Source of the DNA: Gammaproteobacteria bacterium
Lineage (GTDB): Bacteria > Pseudomonadota > Gammaproteobacteria > Pseudomonadales > Pseudomonadaceae
Assembly (NCBI GenBank): GCA_018826895.1
Contig: JAHJYA010000117.1
Coordinates: forward strand, 1-64,000
Direction: 5' to 3'
Length of the DNA stretch: 64,000 nucleotides
The translations under genes were made by a program, and so were the position numbers. This document shows, piece by piece, positions 36,579-45,094 of this stretch (the first letter of the stretch is position 1; each line of letters opens with the position of its first letter). Under the pieces are notes generated by a model. It did no database searches, had not been told where the DNA came from, and worked only from the letters and a program-made list of their open reading frames with translations.

Positions 36579-36791
36579 ATGTCCAGTCATACCTACAAAC
36601 TGATCGACCTCGTCGGCTCCTCGCCAGTGAGCATCGAAGAAGCCATCAACAACGCCCTGGCCGAAGCCGCCAAGAGCGTGAAAATGATGGAGTGGTTCCA
36701 GATTATCGAGACCCGCGGCCATATCGAAGACGGCAAAGTGGCTCACTACCAGGTCATCCTCAAAGTCGGTTTTCGCATCGACCACGCCTGA
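36579..36791 (+). CDS. Dodecin
   Basis: A 70-residue dodecin, a dodecameric flavin-storage protein. It matches the family along its whole length (YKLIDLVGSSPVSIEEAINNA, then MEWFQIIETRGHIEDGKVAHYQVILKVGF, given as two blocks), including the tryptophan that stacks on flavin. The ATG at 36579 follows GGGAG; the longer frame from 36501 is rejected. It buffers free FMN/FAD or riboflavin in the cytoplasm. The next gene is a flavin-dependent oxidoreductase, but no operon is evident across 200 bases. Confidence 0.93.
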   Translation: MSSHTYKLIDLVGSSPVSIEEAINNALAEAAKSVKMMEWFQIIETRGHIEDGKVAHYQVILKVGFRIDHA

Positions 36792-36921
36792 CCCGGCCCT
36801 AGTGAGCCAGTTGGCGAATGGGGGGTTACTTACCCCCAGGTGGCCTGGGCACCTAAGGGTGCCTTCTGGTCGAATCGGGCGTGACTTCGTAGAATGGCTG
36901 ACTATTAAAGTCGGGTATTCG

Positions 36922-36950
36922 GGACGTTGACCGCTCGCCAGTCAACGTCC
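36922..36950. other. Perfect hairpin in the LLM oxidoreductase leader
   Basis: GGACGTTGAC and GTCAACGTCC form a perfect 10-bp inverted repeat around 9 bases, about 40 bases before the start codon. No T-run follows. It may be an operator dyad or an mRNA hairpin. Further upstream are two smaller palindromes, GGGGG/CCCCC near 36823 and GGCACC/GGGTGCC near 36848. Confidence 0.5.
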
Positions 36951-36990
36951 GCTGTTCCCCGCATCACCGATTCGCAGCAAAGGCAGGCCC

Positions 36991-37986
36991 ATGAGCGCAC
37001 TTGCAGACATCCGCTTCTCCACCCTCGATCTGGCACCGATCCGCGATGACGGCAACGCTGCCCAGGCGCTGCACAACTCCCTGGCGTTGGCTCAGCATGT
37101 CGAGCGTCTGGATTTCACCCGTTTCTGGGTGGCCGAGCACCACAATATGGACGGCATCGCCAGCTCGGCCACGGCCGTGCTGCTGGGCTACCTGGCAGCT
37201 GGCACCTCGCGCATTCGCTTGGGTTCGGGCGGCATTATGCTGCCCAACCACGCACCGCTGGTGGTGGCTGAGCAGTTTGGCACCCTGGCCACGCTGTACC
37301 CGGGGCGGATTGACCTGGGCCTGGGCCGTGCGCCAGGGGCCGATCAGTACACCGCCCACGCCCTGCGCCGCAGCCGTGACGGCAGCGCCGACGACTTCCC
37401 CGCCGATGTCGAAGAGCTGCAGGCCTACCTCGGCCAGCGCCAGCCGAATCAGCGGGTCATCGCCATGCCCGGCAGCGGTACCGAGGTGCCGATCTGGCTG
37501 CTCGGCTCCAGCCTGTTCAGTGCCCAGCTGGCCGGGATGAAAGGCTTGCCCTATGCCTTTGCCTCGCACTTTGCGCCGCGCTACATGCACGAGGCGATTC
37601 GCGTGTACCGCAACCACTTCAAGCCCTCGGCGGTGCTCGACAAGCCTTATGTAATGCTGGGTGTTCCACTGCTGGCGGCCGACAGTGACGAGCAGGCCGA
37701 GTACCTGGCGACTTCTGCTTACCAGCGCATCCTGGCGTTGATCCGTGGCCACAGTCTGGTGCAGAAGCCTCCAGTGGAGAGCATGCAGGGCCTGTGGCTG
37801 CCCCATGAGAAAGAGGCAGTGGGTAGCTTCTTCGGCATGGCCGTGGTCGGTGGGCCTGAGAAGGTCCGCGCGCGGTTGGAGGTGTTGCTGGAGCAGACCG
37901 GCGCCGACGAGCTGATTTTCACCTGCGACCTCTACGACTTCGCCGACCGTCTGCACGCCTTCGAGATCGTCGCCGGCCTGCGCTGA
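36991..37986 (+). CDS. LLM class flavin-dependent oxidoreductase, YhbW-like
   Basis: A 331-residue luciferase-like monooxygenase-fold protein. Diagnostic parts are [18 protein letters not shown], the [40 protein letters not shown] region (given as a family landmark at about residues 78-115) and [20 protein letters not shown]. Such proteins use reduced FMN; the YhbW group has no settled substrate. Preceded by a perfect 10-bp hairpin in the leader. It is cytoplasmic and stands alone. Confidence 0.88.
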   Translation: MSALADIRFSTLDLAPIRDDGNAAQALHNSLALAQHVERLDFTRFWVAEHHNMDGIASSATAVLLGYLAAGTSRIRLGSGGIMLPNHAPLVVAEQFGTLATLYPGRIDLGLGRAPGADQYTAHALRRSRDGSADDFPADVEELQAYLGQRQPNQRVIAMPGSGTEVPIWLLGSSLFSAQLAGMKGLPYAFASHFAPRYMHEAIRVYRNHFKPSAVLDKPYVMLGVPLLAADSDEQAEYLATSAYQRILALIRGHSLVQKPPVESMQGLWLPHEKEAVGSFFGMAVVGGPEKVRARLEVLLEQTGADELIFTCDLYDFADRLHAFEIVAGLR

Positions 37987-38059
37987 GGCGGACGATAGTC
38001 CGAACTTGTGCCGCGCCATGACCTCAGACGATGTACACCCATCGTTTGGAGTCCATCAG

Positions 38060-38485
38060 ATGAAAAAGACAGCATCGGCCCACTGGCAAGGCGGCATCAA
38101 AGACGGCAAGGGCACCATCTCCACCCAGAGCGGCGCCCTGCGTGACAACCCCTACGGCTTCAATACGCGCTTTGAAGACCAGCCCGGCACCAACCCGGAA
38201 GAGCTGCTCGGCGCCGCCCACGCCGGCTGCTTCTCAATGGCCCTGTCCAAGGAGCTTGGCGAAGCCGGTATGACTGCCGAGTCCATCGACACCCAGGCAG
38301 AAGTCACTCTGGACAAAGCCGATGGCGGCTTCGCCATCACCGCTGTGCACCTGACCCTCAAGGCCCGCATCCCCGGCGCTGACCGTGCGGCTTTCGAGAA
38401 AGCGGTAGAAACCGCCAAGAATGGTTGCCCGGTGTCCAAGGTGCTCAACGCCAGCATCACTCTGGAAGCCACGCTCGACGCTTGA
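38060..38485 (+). CDS. osmC: OsmC family peroxiredoxin
   Basis: A 141-residue OsmC protein, a thiol-dependent organic hydroperoxide reductase. Both redox cysteines are present: AHAGCFSMAL near residue 54 and NGCPVSKVL near 123. The N-terminus KKTASAHWQGGIKDGKGTIST is the OsmC type rather than Ohr. ATG 38060 follows GGAG at suitable distance. OsmC is usually stress- and stationary-phase-induced; no promoter evidence is seen here. Confidence 0.92.
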   Translation: MKKTASAHWQGGIKDGKGTISTQSGALRDNPYGFNTRFEDQPGTNPEELLGAAHAGCFSMALSKELGEAGMTAESIDTQAEVTLDKADGGFAITAVHLTLKARIPGADRAAFEKAVETAKNGCPVSKVLNASITLEATLDA

Positions 38486-38509
38486 GCCGGCTCGCGTTAT
38501 TGGAGCGCT

Positions 38510-38611
38510 GTAGGAGCGAATTTATTCGCGATAAATCGTTAAGACGCTGCAAGTGTCGCAGCTTAAGCGGATCGCCGCTCGGCCCCTCCCACGCAAGCCC
38601 GTGAAGGGGCC
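38510..38611. repeat. REP arm and hairpin between convergent osmC and lipoprotein gene
   Basis: GTAGGAGCGAATTTATTCGC at 38510 is the AT-centred GTAGGAGC REP type. At 38581-38611, GGCCCCT and AGGGGCC form a second hairpin that may terminate the convergent lipoprotein gene or osmC. Confidence 0.65.
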
Positions 38612-38612
38612 G

Positions 38613-39032
38613 TCAATACGCCGTACCGCAACGCAACACCTTGCCCCGTGCCAGCACTTGGCGCTGCTCATCGTAAAGCCAGGCCTGGGCCGACATGGCC
38701 ATCGAGCGCGCTTCGATGCGGTACTGCTGGCCGGCTTTGAAGTCGGCATAGCGCAGGCGGATCTCGCAGGTCAGCCTTAGCGGTTCGCTGTTCATGCCCA
38801 ACCCACCGCCACCATTGGCCTCAAACTGAAAGCGCACCTGCAAGTCATGGGGGCCAGGGCTGACCTGAAAGTAACGACCGTCCGGCCAACGCTGGCGGTC
38901 AACACGGTCGGCCATCAGCAACTCACCCGCCGGCGCATAAAGGTTGACCCAGGCTTGCTGCGGGTCAGCCGGTGGCAGCGGCGAAGCGCAGCCTCCGAGC
39001 AGTAGCAAGCTGGCGAGCATGTACGCGCGCAT
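38613..39032 (-). CDS. Lipoprotein of unknown function
   Basis: A 139-residue protein with a type II signal peptide: LASLLLLGGC, lipobox LGGC with the cysteine near residue 15. The mature part has PGPHDLQVRFQFEANGGGG and ends with two cysteines further apart (LTCEIRLRY, VLRCGTAY). It looks like a small beta-sandwich of the PEGA-like kind, membrane-anchored in the periplasm. It is divergent from an aminopeptidase lipoprotein gene. No function is assigned. Confidence 0.75.
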   Translation of the reverse strand: MRAYMLASLLLLGGCASPLPPADPQQAWVNLYAPAGELLMADRVDRQRWPDGRYFQVSPGPHDLQVRFQFEANGGGGLGMNSEPLRLTCEIRLRYADFKAGQQYRIEARSMAMSAQAWLYDEQRQVLARGKVLRCGTAY

Positions 39033-39163
39033 GGTGAATCTCCTGGGTACACATCCAGGTTTGGATGCTGGGGTTAGGATCGGGTAGCGTGGCGGTACTT
39101 GTTGGCAGTGCTAGTTCGGTTGGGCACTGCCCCCCGCCTACCTTCAACCCTATTGTAGATTCC

Positions 39164-40237
39164 ATGCGCGCTTACTGGCTTCCCCTGCTTGGCCTGTTAT
39201 TGAGTGGCTGCTCCACCCTGGACTACTACGCCCACCTGGGCCAGGGTCAGTGGCAACTGCTGCAAGCCCGCCAACCGGTGGAGCGCCTGCTCGCCGACCC
39301 GCATATCGATCCCGCATTGGCTCAGCGCCTGGCCCTGGCCCAGCGCGCGCGCGACTTCGCCAGCGCCGAACTGGGCCTGCCGGATAACCGCAGCTACCGC
39401 CTGTATGCCGACCTGGGCCGACCCTTCGTGGTGTGGAATGTCTTCGCCACGCCGGCCTACTCCCTCGAACCCCAACTGCATTGCTTCCCCATCGCCGGTT
39501 GCGTGGCCTACCGCGGCTATTACCAACAGGGTCGTGCTCGCGGCGCTGCTGCCCTGTTGCAACAGCAGGGGCTGGATACCTACGTGGGCGGCGTCGAAGC
39601 CTACTCGACCCTGGGCTGGTTCGACGACCCGCTGCTCAACACCATGCTGCGCTGGAGTGCCGAGCGCATGGTCGCGGTGATCTTCCACGAGCTGGCCCAC
39701 CAGCGTCTCTATGTGGCCGATGACACCGCCTTCAACGAGTCCTACGCCACCTTCGTCGAGCAGCAGGGCCTGCGCCAATGGCGCGCGGCCAACGGTCAGC
39801 CGCCCAGCGACCCCCAGGCCGACCCGCAGCGCCGGCAATTTATCGCCCTGGTCCTGGCCACCCGCGCCGAACTGCAGGCCCTGTATGCCCGGGACCTGCC
39901 GGCAGCGGCCATGGAGCAAGGCAAGCAACAGGTGTTTGCCCGCCTGCGCCAGGATTATCGGCAGCTGCGCGATCAGCACTGGGGCGGCATAGGGCGCTAC
40001 GACGCCTGGATCGAAGGCCCGCTGAACAACGCCAAGCTGCTGCCCTTCGGCCTGTATGACCGCTGGGTGGATGCCTTCGCCGCACTCTTCGCCCAGGTCG
40101 ATGGCGACTGGGCGCGCTTTTATCAGGCGGTCGAGGCTCTCGGCCAGCTGCCGGCGCCGCAGCGTACAGACGCGTTGCAGCGACTGAACTCAGAGCCCGC
40201 CGCGCGCGTCCAAACAGAGGCGATTGCGCCCACGTGA
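39164..40237 (+). CDS. Predicted zinc aminopeptidase lipoprotein (DUF2265 type)
   Basis: A 357-residue lipoprotein: the signal peptide WLPLLGLLLSGC places the acylated cysteine near residue 15. The catalytic region has the gluzincin motif HELAH (VIFHELAHQRLY) and a downstream glutamate in FNESYATFVEQQG. This fits the family of predicted aminopeptidases PF10023. ATG 39164 is chosen because the frame upstream to 39065 lacks a signal peptide. Its substrate is unknown. The next gene starts 11 bases later and probably shares the transcript. Confidence 0.85.
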   Translation: MRAYWLPLLGLLLSGCSTLDYYAHLGQGQWQLLQARQPVERLLADPHIDPALAQRLALAQRARDFASAELGLPDNRSYRLYADLGRPFVVWNVFATPAYSLEPQLHCFPIAGCVAYRGYYQQGRARGAAALLQQQGLDTYVGGVEAYSTLGWFDDPLLNTMLRWSAERMVAVIFHELAHQRLYVADDTAFNESYATFVEQQGLRQWRAANGQPPSDPQADPQRRQFIALVLATRAELQALYARDLPAAAMEQGKQQVFARLRQDYRQLRDQHWGGIGRYDAWIEGPLNNAKLLPFGLYDRWVDAFAALFAQVDGDWARFYQAVEALGQLPAPQRTDALQRLNSEPAARVQTEAIAPT

Positions 40238-40248
40238 AGGAGGCAGAT

Positions 40249-40485
40249 ATGAACAGATGGACATTGGCTGTGGTGCTTGGCCTGCTTGGTAGCACCGCTC
40301 TGGCGGCGCCCATGCCGTGCGAGACGCTCAAGGACGAGATCGAAGTGAAGATCCAGTCCGCCGGCGTTGCCAGCTACACCCTGGAAATCGTCGCCAACGA
40401 CGATGTTGAGGACGAAAGCATGGTGGTCGGCAGCTGTGATGGCGGCACCAAGAAAATCATCTACCAGAATAATAGCGCGCGTTAA
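40249..40485 (+). CDS. DUF1161 family small exported protein
   Basis: A 78-residue protein with a signal peptide (NRWTLAVVLGLLGSTALA) and a mature domain with two cysteines (PCETLKDEIEVKIQSAGV and VVGSCDGGTKKIIYQ) matching DUF1161, a small periplasmic family seen as YnfD-like. A strong GGAGG ribosome site precedes the ATG. The stop codon overlaps that of the convergent HAD gene inside a perfect 14-base palindrome (GCGCGTTAACGCGC, 40477-40490). Function unknown. Confidence 0.85.
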   Translation: MNRWTLAVVLGLLGSTALAAPMPCETLKDEIEVKIQSAGVASYTLEIVANDDVEDESMVVGSCDGGTKKIIYQNNSAR

Positions 40486-41132
40486 CGCGCCGTCAGCGCC
40501 TGGCGCAGTTCAGCCAGGCTGCTGACATGGTAGGCCGGCGCCTCGGCCTGCAACTCCTCGACACTGCCAAAGCCATAGCCCACCGCCATCGCGCGCAGGC
40601 CATTGCGCTGTGCGCCGATCAGGTCGTGCTTGCGATCGCCGATCATCAGCGTATCCGCCACCGGCAACCCCTCCTGCGTCAACAGATAGGCAATCAGCTC
40701 GGCCTTGTCGGTACGCGTGCCATCCAGCTCACTGCCGTAGATACGGGTGAAGTAGCGAGCAAAGTCGAAGTGCCGGGCAATCTCCTCGGCAAACACCTGG
40801 GGCTTGCTGGTGGCGATATACAGCGTGCGGCCCTCGGCCTGTAGCTGCTGCAGCAACGCGGGGATGCCCTCGAACACGCGGTTCTCGTATAAGCCCAACA
40901 CGCGAAAACGCTCCCGGTAATGCCCCACCGCCTGCCAGGCCGTGGCCTCGTCCAAGCCGTAAGTGGCCATAAAACACTGCAACAGCGGCGGCCCAATAAA
41001 ATGCTCCAACGCCGCCAGCTCCGGCTCCTCAATCCCCAACTGCGCCAGCGCATGCTGCACCGAGCGGGTAATGCCCTCCCGCGGGTCGGTCAGCGTGCCG
41101 TCGAGGTCGAACAACAGATGGGTGTAGTGCAT
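40482..41132 (-). CDS. HAD family hydrolase, phosphoglycolate-phosphatase-like
   Basis: A 216-residue HAD phosphatase with motif I FDLDGTLTDP, a cap domain at about residues 18-90, motif II ATSKP, and motif III/IV K-to-GDRKHDLIGAQRNG. It is of the Gph/PphA-like subgroup and may act as a phosphoglycolate phosphatase or nucleotidase. ATG 41132 starts MHYTHLLFDLD; upstream extension is rejected. It is convergent with and overlaps the DUF1161 stop. Confidence 0.85.
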   Translation of the reverse strand: MHYTHLLFDLDGTLTDPREGITRSVQHALAQLGIEEPELAALEHFIGPPLLQCFMATYGLDEATAWQAVGHYRERFRVLGLYENRVFEGIPALLQQLQAEGRTLYIATSKPQVFAEEIARHFDFARYFTRIYGSELDGTRTDKAELIAYLLTQEGLPVADTLMIGDRKHDLIGAQRNGLRAMAVGYGFGSVEELQAEAPAYHVSSLAELRQALTAR

Positions 41133-41241
41133 AAACGAGTCCCGGCGCCTAACGAAAGGCGCAAGGATACCGGTTGGGGAAAGGGATGGGGGCTGCCTGT
41201 GCGCTATCGCGCAGGGTGGATGAATTGCTCCACCAGCGCCG

Positions 41242-41757
41242 CTATTCGCTCTTGGCGCTCTCCACACTGCGATACATCACATAACAATCCACCAGCCCAT
41301 GCCGCGCGTGGCGGTAGGCTTTGGGCAGGGTGCCGACGATGCTGAAGCCGTGCTTTTGCCACAGCGCCACGGCGGCTTCGTTGGTCGCGACCACGCTGTT
41401 GAACTGCATGGCGCGAAAGCCCAGTTCGCGGGCGACCTGCAGGGAGTGGGTGCAGAGTTGGCTGGCCACGCCCTGGCCGCGAGCGGCGGGGGCGGTCATG
41501 TAGCCGCAGTTGCACACATGGTCGCCGGGGCCGGCGGCGTTGGCTTTGATGTAATAGGTGCCGAGGATCTGCCCATCGCGCTCGGCGACGAAGGTGGCGC
41601 GGGGCAGTTCGACCCAGGTGCGCCAAGCCGTGTCGCGGTCCATATTCGGGTCGTAGGCGTAGGTTTCCTGGGCCTGGACCACGTCGCGGATGATCGGCCA
41701 GACCTGCTCGAAGTCGGCCTCGGTAATCGGGCGAATGGTCAGCGCGGCGCCGCTCAT
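41242..41757 (-). CDS. GNAT family N-acetyltransferase
   Basis: A 171-residue GNAT acyltransferase. It has the N-terminal ITIRPITEADFEQ-like start (LTIRPITEADFEQVWPII), the acetyl-CoA loop AARGQGVASQL and the C-terminal strand with LWQKHGFSIVGTLPKAYRH. The substrate is not predictable. Its ATG overlaps the stop of the gamma carbonic anhydrase gene as ATGA, so the two are coupled. Confidence 0.88.
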   Translation of the reverse strand: MSGAALTIRPITEADFEQVWPIIRDVVQAQETYAYDPNMDRDTAWRTWVELPRATFVAERDGQILGTYYIKANAAGPGDHVCNCGYMTAPAARGQGVASQLCTHSLQVARELGFRAMQFNSVVATNEAAVALWQKHGFSIVGTLPKAYRHARHGLVDCYVMYRSVESAKSE

Positions 41758-42296
41758 TGGCCGTAGCCCTCGGCCAGATGCTGATCCTTGAGCCGTACAT
41801 AGTTGGCGGCGCTGTAGGTGAAAAAGGCGCGCTCCTTGTCGGTCAGCGGGCGGGCCTGTTTCACCGGGCTGCCGACGTACAGGTAGCCGCTTTCCAGGCG
41901 TTTGCCCGGCGGCACCAGACTGCCGGCACCGATGATCACGTCGTCTTCGACCACCGCGCCGTCCATGACGATGCTGCCCATGCCGACCAGTACGCGATTA
42001 CCCAGGGTGCAGCCGTGCAGCATCACTTTGTGCGCCACCGTCACGTCGTCGCCGATGATCAGTGGGTAGCCGTCGGGGTTGAACGGCCCGGCGTGGGTGA
42101 TGTGCAGCACGCTGGCGTCCTGCACGCTGGTGCGGGCGCCGATGCGGATGCGGTGCATGTCGCCGCGGATCACCGTCAGCGGCCAGACCGAGCTGTCATC
42201 GCCCAGGTGCACGTCGCCGATGACCACGGCCGAAGCGTCGACAAAGGCCCGTTCGCCCAGTTGCGGGGTGTGTTGCTGGTAGCTACGAATCGCCAC
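41754..42296 (-). CDS. Gamma carbonic anhydrase family protein (YrdA-like)
   Basis: A 180-residue left-handed beta-helix trimer protein. Hexapeptide repeats run through residues 20-140 (VVIGDVHLGDDSSVWPLTVIRGD..), and the three metal histidines are in LHITHAG and VAHKVMLHGC. It starts with GTG after AGAGG. YrdA-type proteins are gamma-class carbonic anhydrase homologues with weak or uncertain activity. It is divergent from prlC and coupled to the GNAT gene. Confidence 0.9.
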   Translation of the reverse strand: MAIRSYQQHTPQLGERAFVDASAVVIGDVHLGDDSSVWPLTVIRGDMHRIRIGARTSVQDASVLHITHAGPFNPDGYPLIIGDDVTVAHKVMLHGCTLGNRVLVGMGSIVMDGAVVEDDVIIGAGSLVPPGKRLESGYLYVGSPVKQARPLTDKERAFFTYSAANYVRLKDQHLAEGYGQ

Positions 42297-42462
42297 GATA
42301 GAACCTCTTGAGCTGCGTCAGGCCTTGATTGTAATTAAGATGGCACCCATGTTCAGGCTATAAGCGCTGTTTTATCCACAGCCCATTGTCACCCCGCGTG
42401 CCCCCGAGGCCTTTGCCGGCCCCGGTGCACAGCTGCCAACCCTTTGCCATAGGTGCCCTGCC

Positions 42463-44511
42463 GTGACTGCCACCAATCCGCTGCTGCAACCTTTCGACCT
42501 GCCGTCCTATTCCGCTATCCGTCCCGAGCATGTGGAGCCGGCGGTGGATGCCGTGCTCGCCGACAACCGCGCCGCCCTTGCCGGCCTGCTCGAGCGCAAC
42601 GCCGGTACGCCGACCTGGGATGGCCTGGTGCTGGCGCTGGATGAAATGAACGCGCGCCTGGGCCAGGCCTGGAGCCCGGTCAGCCACCTCAACGCGGTGT
42701 GCAACAACGCCGAGCTGCGCATGGCCTACGAGGCTTGCCTGCCCAAACTGTCAGCGTATTACACCGAGTTGGGGCAGAACCAGGCGCTGTTCCAGGCCTA
42801 CCAGGCGCTGGCGCAGAGCCCGGCGGCAGCGGGTTTCGATGTGGCGCAGACGACCATTCTCGAACACGCGCTGCGTGACTTCCGCCTCTCTGGTATCGAC
42901 CTGCCGCCTGCCGAGCAGCAGCGTTATGGCGAGATCCAGATGAAGCTCTCGGAGCTGGCCAGCAAGTTCTCCAACCAACTGCTCGACGCCACCCAGGCCT
43001 GGAGCAAGCACGTTACCGAGGAAGCGGCCCTGGCCGGCCTGACCGATTCGGCCAAGGCGCAGATGGCCCAGGCGGCGCAAGCCAAGGGTCTGGATGGCTG
43101 GCTGATCACCCTGGAGTTCCCCAGCTACTTCGCGGTGATCACCTACGCCGACGACCGCTCCCTACGCGAGGAAATCTACCGCGCCTACTGCACCCGCGCC
43201 TCCGACCAGGGCCCGAATGCCGGGCAAAACGACAACAGCCCGGTGATGCTGGAAATCCTCGCCCTGCGTCAGGAGCTGGCCAAGCTGCTGGGCTTCGCCA
43301 ACTACGCGGAGCTGAGCCTGGCCAGCAAAATGGCCGAGAACACCGACCAGGTGCTGAGCTTCTTGCGTGACCTTGGCGCGCGCGGCAAGCCGTTCGCTGC
43401 CCAGGACCTGGCTGAGCTCAAGGCCTTTGCCGCCGAGCAAGGCTGCAACGACCTGCAAAGCTGGGACGTGGGCTACTACAGCGAGAAACTGCGCGAGCAG
43501 CGCTACAGCATTTCCCAGGAAATCCTCCGGGCCTACTTCCCCATCGACAAAGTACTCGGCGGCCTGTTCGCCATGGTCGAGAAGCTCTACGGCATCCAGA
43601 TCAAGGAACTGTCTGGCTTCGACACCTGGCACCCGGATGTGCGTCTGTTCGAGATCACCGAAAACGGTCAGCACGTTGGGCGTTTCTTCTTCGACCTCTA
43701 CGTCCGCGCCAACAAGCGTGGCGGTGCCTGGATGGACGGCGCGCGCGACAAGCGCCGTGATGCCCATGGCGCGCTGATCAGCCCGGTGGCCAACCTGGTG
43801 TGCAACTTCACTCCAGCGGTGGGCGGCAAGCCGGCGCTGCTGACCCACGATGAAGTCACCACCCTGTTCCACGAATTCGGCCACGGCCTGCACCACCTGC
43901 TGACCCGCGTTGAGCATGCTGGCGCCTCGGGCATCAACGGCGTGGCCTGGGATGCGGTCGAGCTGCCGAGCCAGTTTATGGAGAACTGGTGCTGGGAGCC
44001 TGAGGGCCTGGCGCTGATCTCCGGCCACTATGAAACTGGCGAGCCGCTGCCCCAGGACCTGCTGGAGAAAATGCTGGCGGCGAAGAACTTCCAGTCCGGC
44101 CTGATGATGGTGCGTCAGGTTGAGTTCAGCCTGTTCGACTTCGAGCTGCACGCCACCCATGGTGACGGCCGCAGCGTGCTGGAGGTGCTCGAAAGCATCC
44201 GCAGCGAGGTTTCGGTGCTGCGCCCGCCGGCCTACAACCGCTTCCCCAACAGCTTTGCGCACATCTTCGCCGGTGGTTATGCGGCGGGTTACTACAGCTA
44301 TAAATGGGCCGAGGTGCTAAGTGCCGATGCCTTCTCCAAATTCGAGGAAGAAGGCGTGTTCAACCCGGACACCGGCCGCGCCTTTCGCGAGGCGATTCTG
44401 GCCCGTGGCGGCTCGCAAGCGCCGATGGTGTTGTTCGTCGACTTCCGTGGCCGTGAGCCGAGCATCGACGCCCTGCTGCGCCACCTCGGCCTTAGCCAGG
44501 AGGCGGCATGA
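42463..44511 (+). CDS. prlC: Oligopeptidase A
   Basis: A 682-residue M3 family zinc metallopeptidase that degrades peptides in the cytoplasm, including cleaved signal peptides. The catalytic motif HEFGH is in LFHEFGHGLHHLL near residue 470, with the third ligand further on at ELPSQFMENW. Start is GTG. Full length for PrlC. Its stop overlaps the yheV start (ATGA), a conserved pairing in gammaproteobacteria. Confidence 0.96.
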   Translation: MTATNPLLQPFDLPSYSAIRPEHVEPAVDAVLADNRAALAGLLERNAGTPTWDGLVLALDEMNARLGQAWSPVSHLNAVCNNAELRMAYEACLPKLSAYYTELGQNQALFQAYQALAQSPAAAGFDVAQTTILEHALRDFRLSGIDLPPAEQQRYGEIQMKLSELASKFSNQLLDATQAWSKHVTEEAALAGLTDSAKAQMAQAAQAKGLDGWLITLEFPSYFAVITYADDRSLREEIYRAYCTRASDQGPNAGQNDNSPVMLEILALRQELAKLLGFANYAELSLASKMAENTDQVLSFLRDLGARGKPFAAQDLAELKAFAAEQGCNDLQSWDVGYYSEKLREQRYSISQEILRAYFPIDKVLGGLFAMVEKLYGIQIKELSGFDTWHPDVRLFEITENGQHVGRFFFDLYVRANKRGGAWMDGARDKRRDAHGALISPVANLVCNFTPAVGGKPALLTHDEVTTLFHEFGHGLHHLLTRVEHAGASGINGVAWDAVELPSQFMENWCWEPEGLALISGHYETGEPLPQDLLEKMLAAKNFQSGLMMVRQVEFSLFDFELHATHGDGRSVLEVLESIRSEVSVLRPPAYNRFPNSFAHIFAGGYAAGYYSYKWAEVLSADAFSKFEEEGVFNPDTGRAFREAILARGGSQAPMVLFVDFRGREPSIDALLRHLGLSQEAA

Positions 44512-44792
44512 GCGAAGGTCCCGAGGTGCGCAAACGACGCTTTATCGCCGGCGCCGTGTGCCCGGCGTGCAGCGAAATGGACAAGATCCAGATGTGGGAC
44601 GAAGACGGCGTACCGCACCGCGAATGCGTGGCCTGCGGTTACGCCGACACCCTCGATGCGCGCGGCAACTCGGTACCCAAGGAGCTGCCGACACGGGTCA
44701 ACACCAGCGCCCTGAAGCCCAAGGCCGCCGACCCCAAGGTCCAGGCCGTGCAGTTTTTCCCCAATCCCAAGCTGAAAAAACCGAGCGAGTAG
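44508..44792 (+). CDS. yheV: YheV family zinc-ribbon protein
   Basis: A 94-residue protein with a four-cysteine zinc ribbon (CPACSEMDKIQMW and ECVACGYAD). A flexible lysine/proline-rich tail follows. The YheV family is always found after prlC in many gammaproteobacteria, and its role is unknown. An AGGAGG ribosome site lies in the end of prlC, giving coupled translation. Confidence 0.93.
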   Translation: MSEGPEVRKRRFIAGAVCPACSEMDKIQMWDEDGVPHRECVACGYADTLDARGNSVPKELPTRVNTSALKPKAADPKVQAVQFFPNPKLKKPSE

Positions 44793-44830
44793 TTTGGCGA
44801 GGGTGTAACGGGCGGTTTATGCCGCTTTGT

Positions 44831-44898
44831 GTAGGAGCGAATTTATTCGCGATGCGGTTTGAGCGCGCTGGAAGCATCGCGAATAAATTCGCTCCTAC
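44831..44898. repeat. Perfect REPIN, GTAGGAGCGAATTTATTCGCG type
   Basis: A 25-base arm starting GTAGGAGCGAATTTATTC and ending CGATGC is followed by its perfect reverse complement, ending GCTCCTAC, with an 18-base loop. It is the most intact REPIN in the window, about 40 bases after yheV. Confidence 0.9.
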
Positions 44899-44993
44899 AC
44901 CCGCCTCCAACATCGCGAACAAAGGCTGGGCACCCTCATCGCGCTTACCGATAAAACCGGTCTGCCCCGGCAATGCCGCTCCCAACGCCTCTT

Positions 44994-45064
44994 GTGGAGC
45001 GAATTTATTCGCGATTGGGCCGCGAATTTCGCGAATAAAGGCTAGGCGCCCCCTTCGCTCCTAC
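44994..45064. repeat. Degenerate REPIN upstream of DUF1835 gene
   Basis: GTGGAGCGAATTTATTCGCG opens the unit and TTCGCTCCTAC closes it. The inner arms match only partly (TTTCGCGAATAAAGGC). It looks like an older copy of the 44831 element. Confidence 0.75.
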
Positions 45065-45094
45065 CCATAAATTTTAAGCGTCCAAGGAGGGTCT

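Larger units (their letters stand above)
44793..45094. other. 302-base intergenic region filled with REP units
   Basis: Besides the two REP units listed separately, I see no gene or RNA here. The last bases carry an AAGGAGG ribosome site for the DUF1835 gene. Remnants of further REP arms (AATTTCGCGAATAAAGGC) lie near 45024-45042. Confidence 0.6.

Noticed and set aside
36792..36990. FMN or other flavin riboswitch before the LLM oxidoreductase
   Set aside because: The region has simple hairpins only; the multi-stem RFN pattern is not present.
44793..45094. CRISPR array
   Set aside because: The repeated words are inverted REP arms, not regularly spaced direct repeats with unique spacers, and no cas gene is present.
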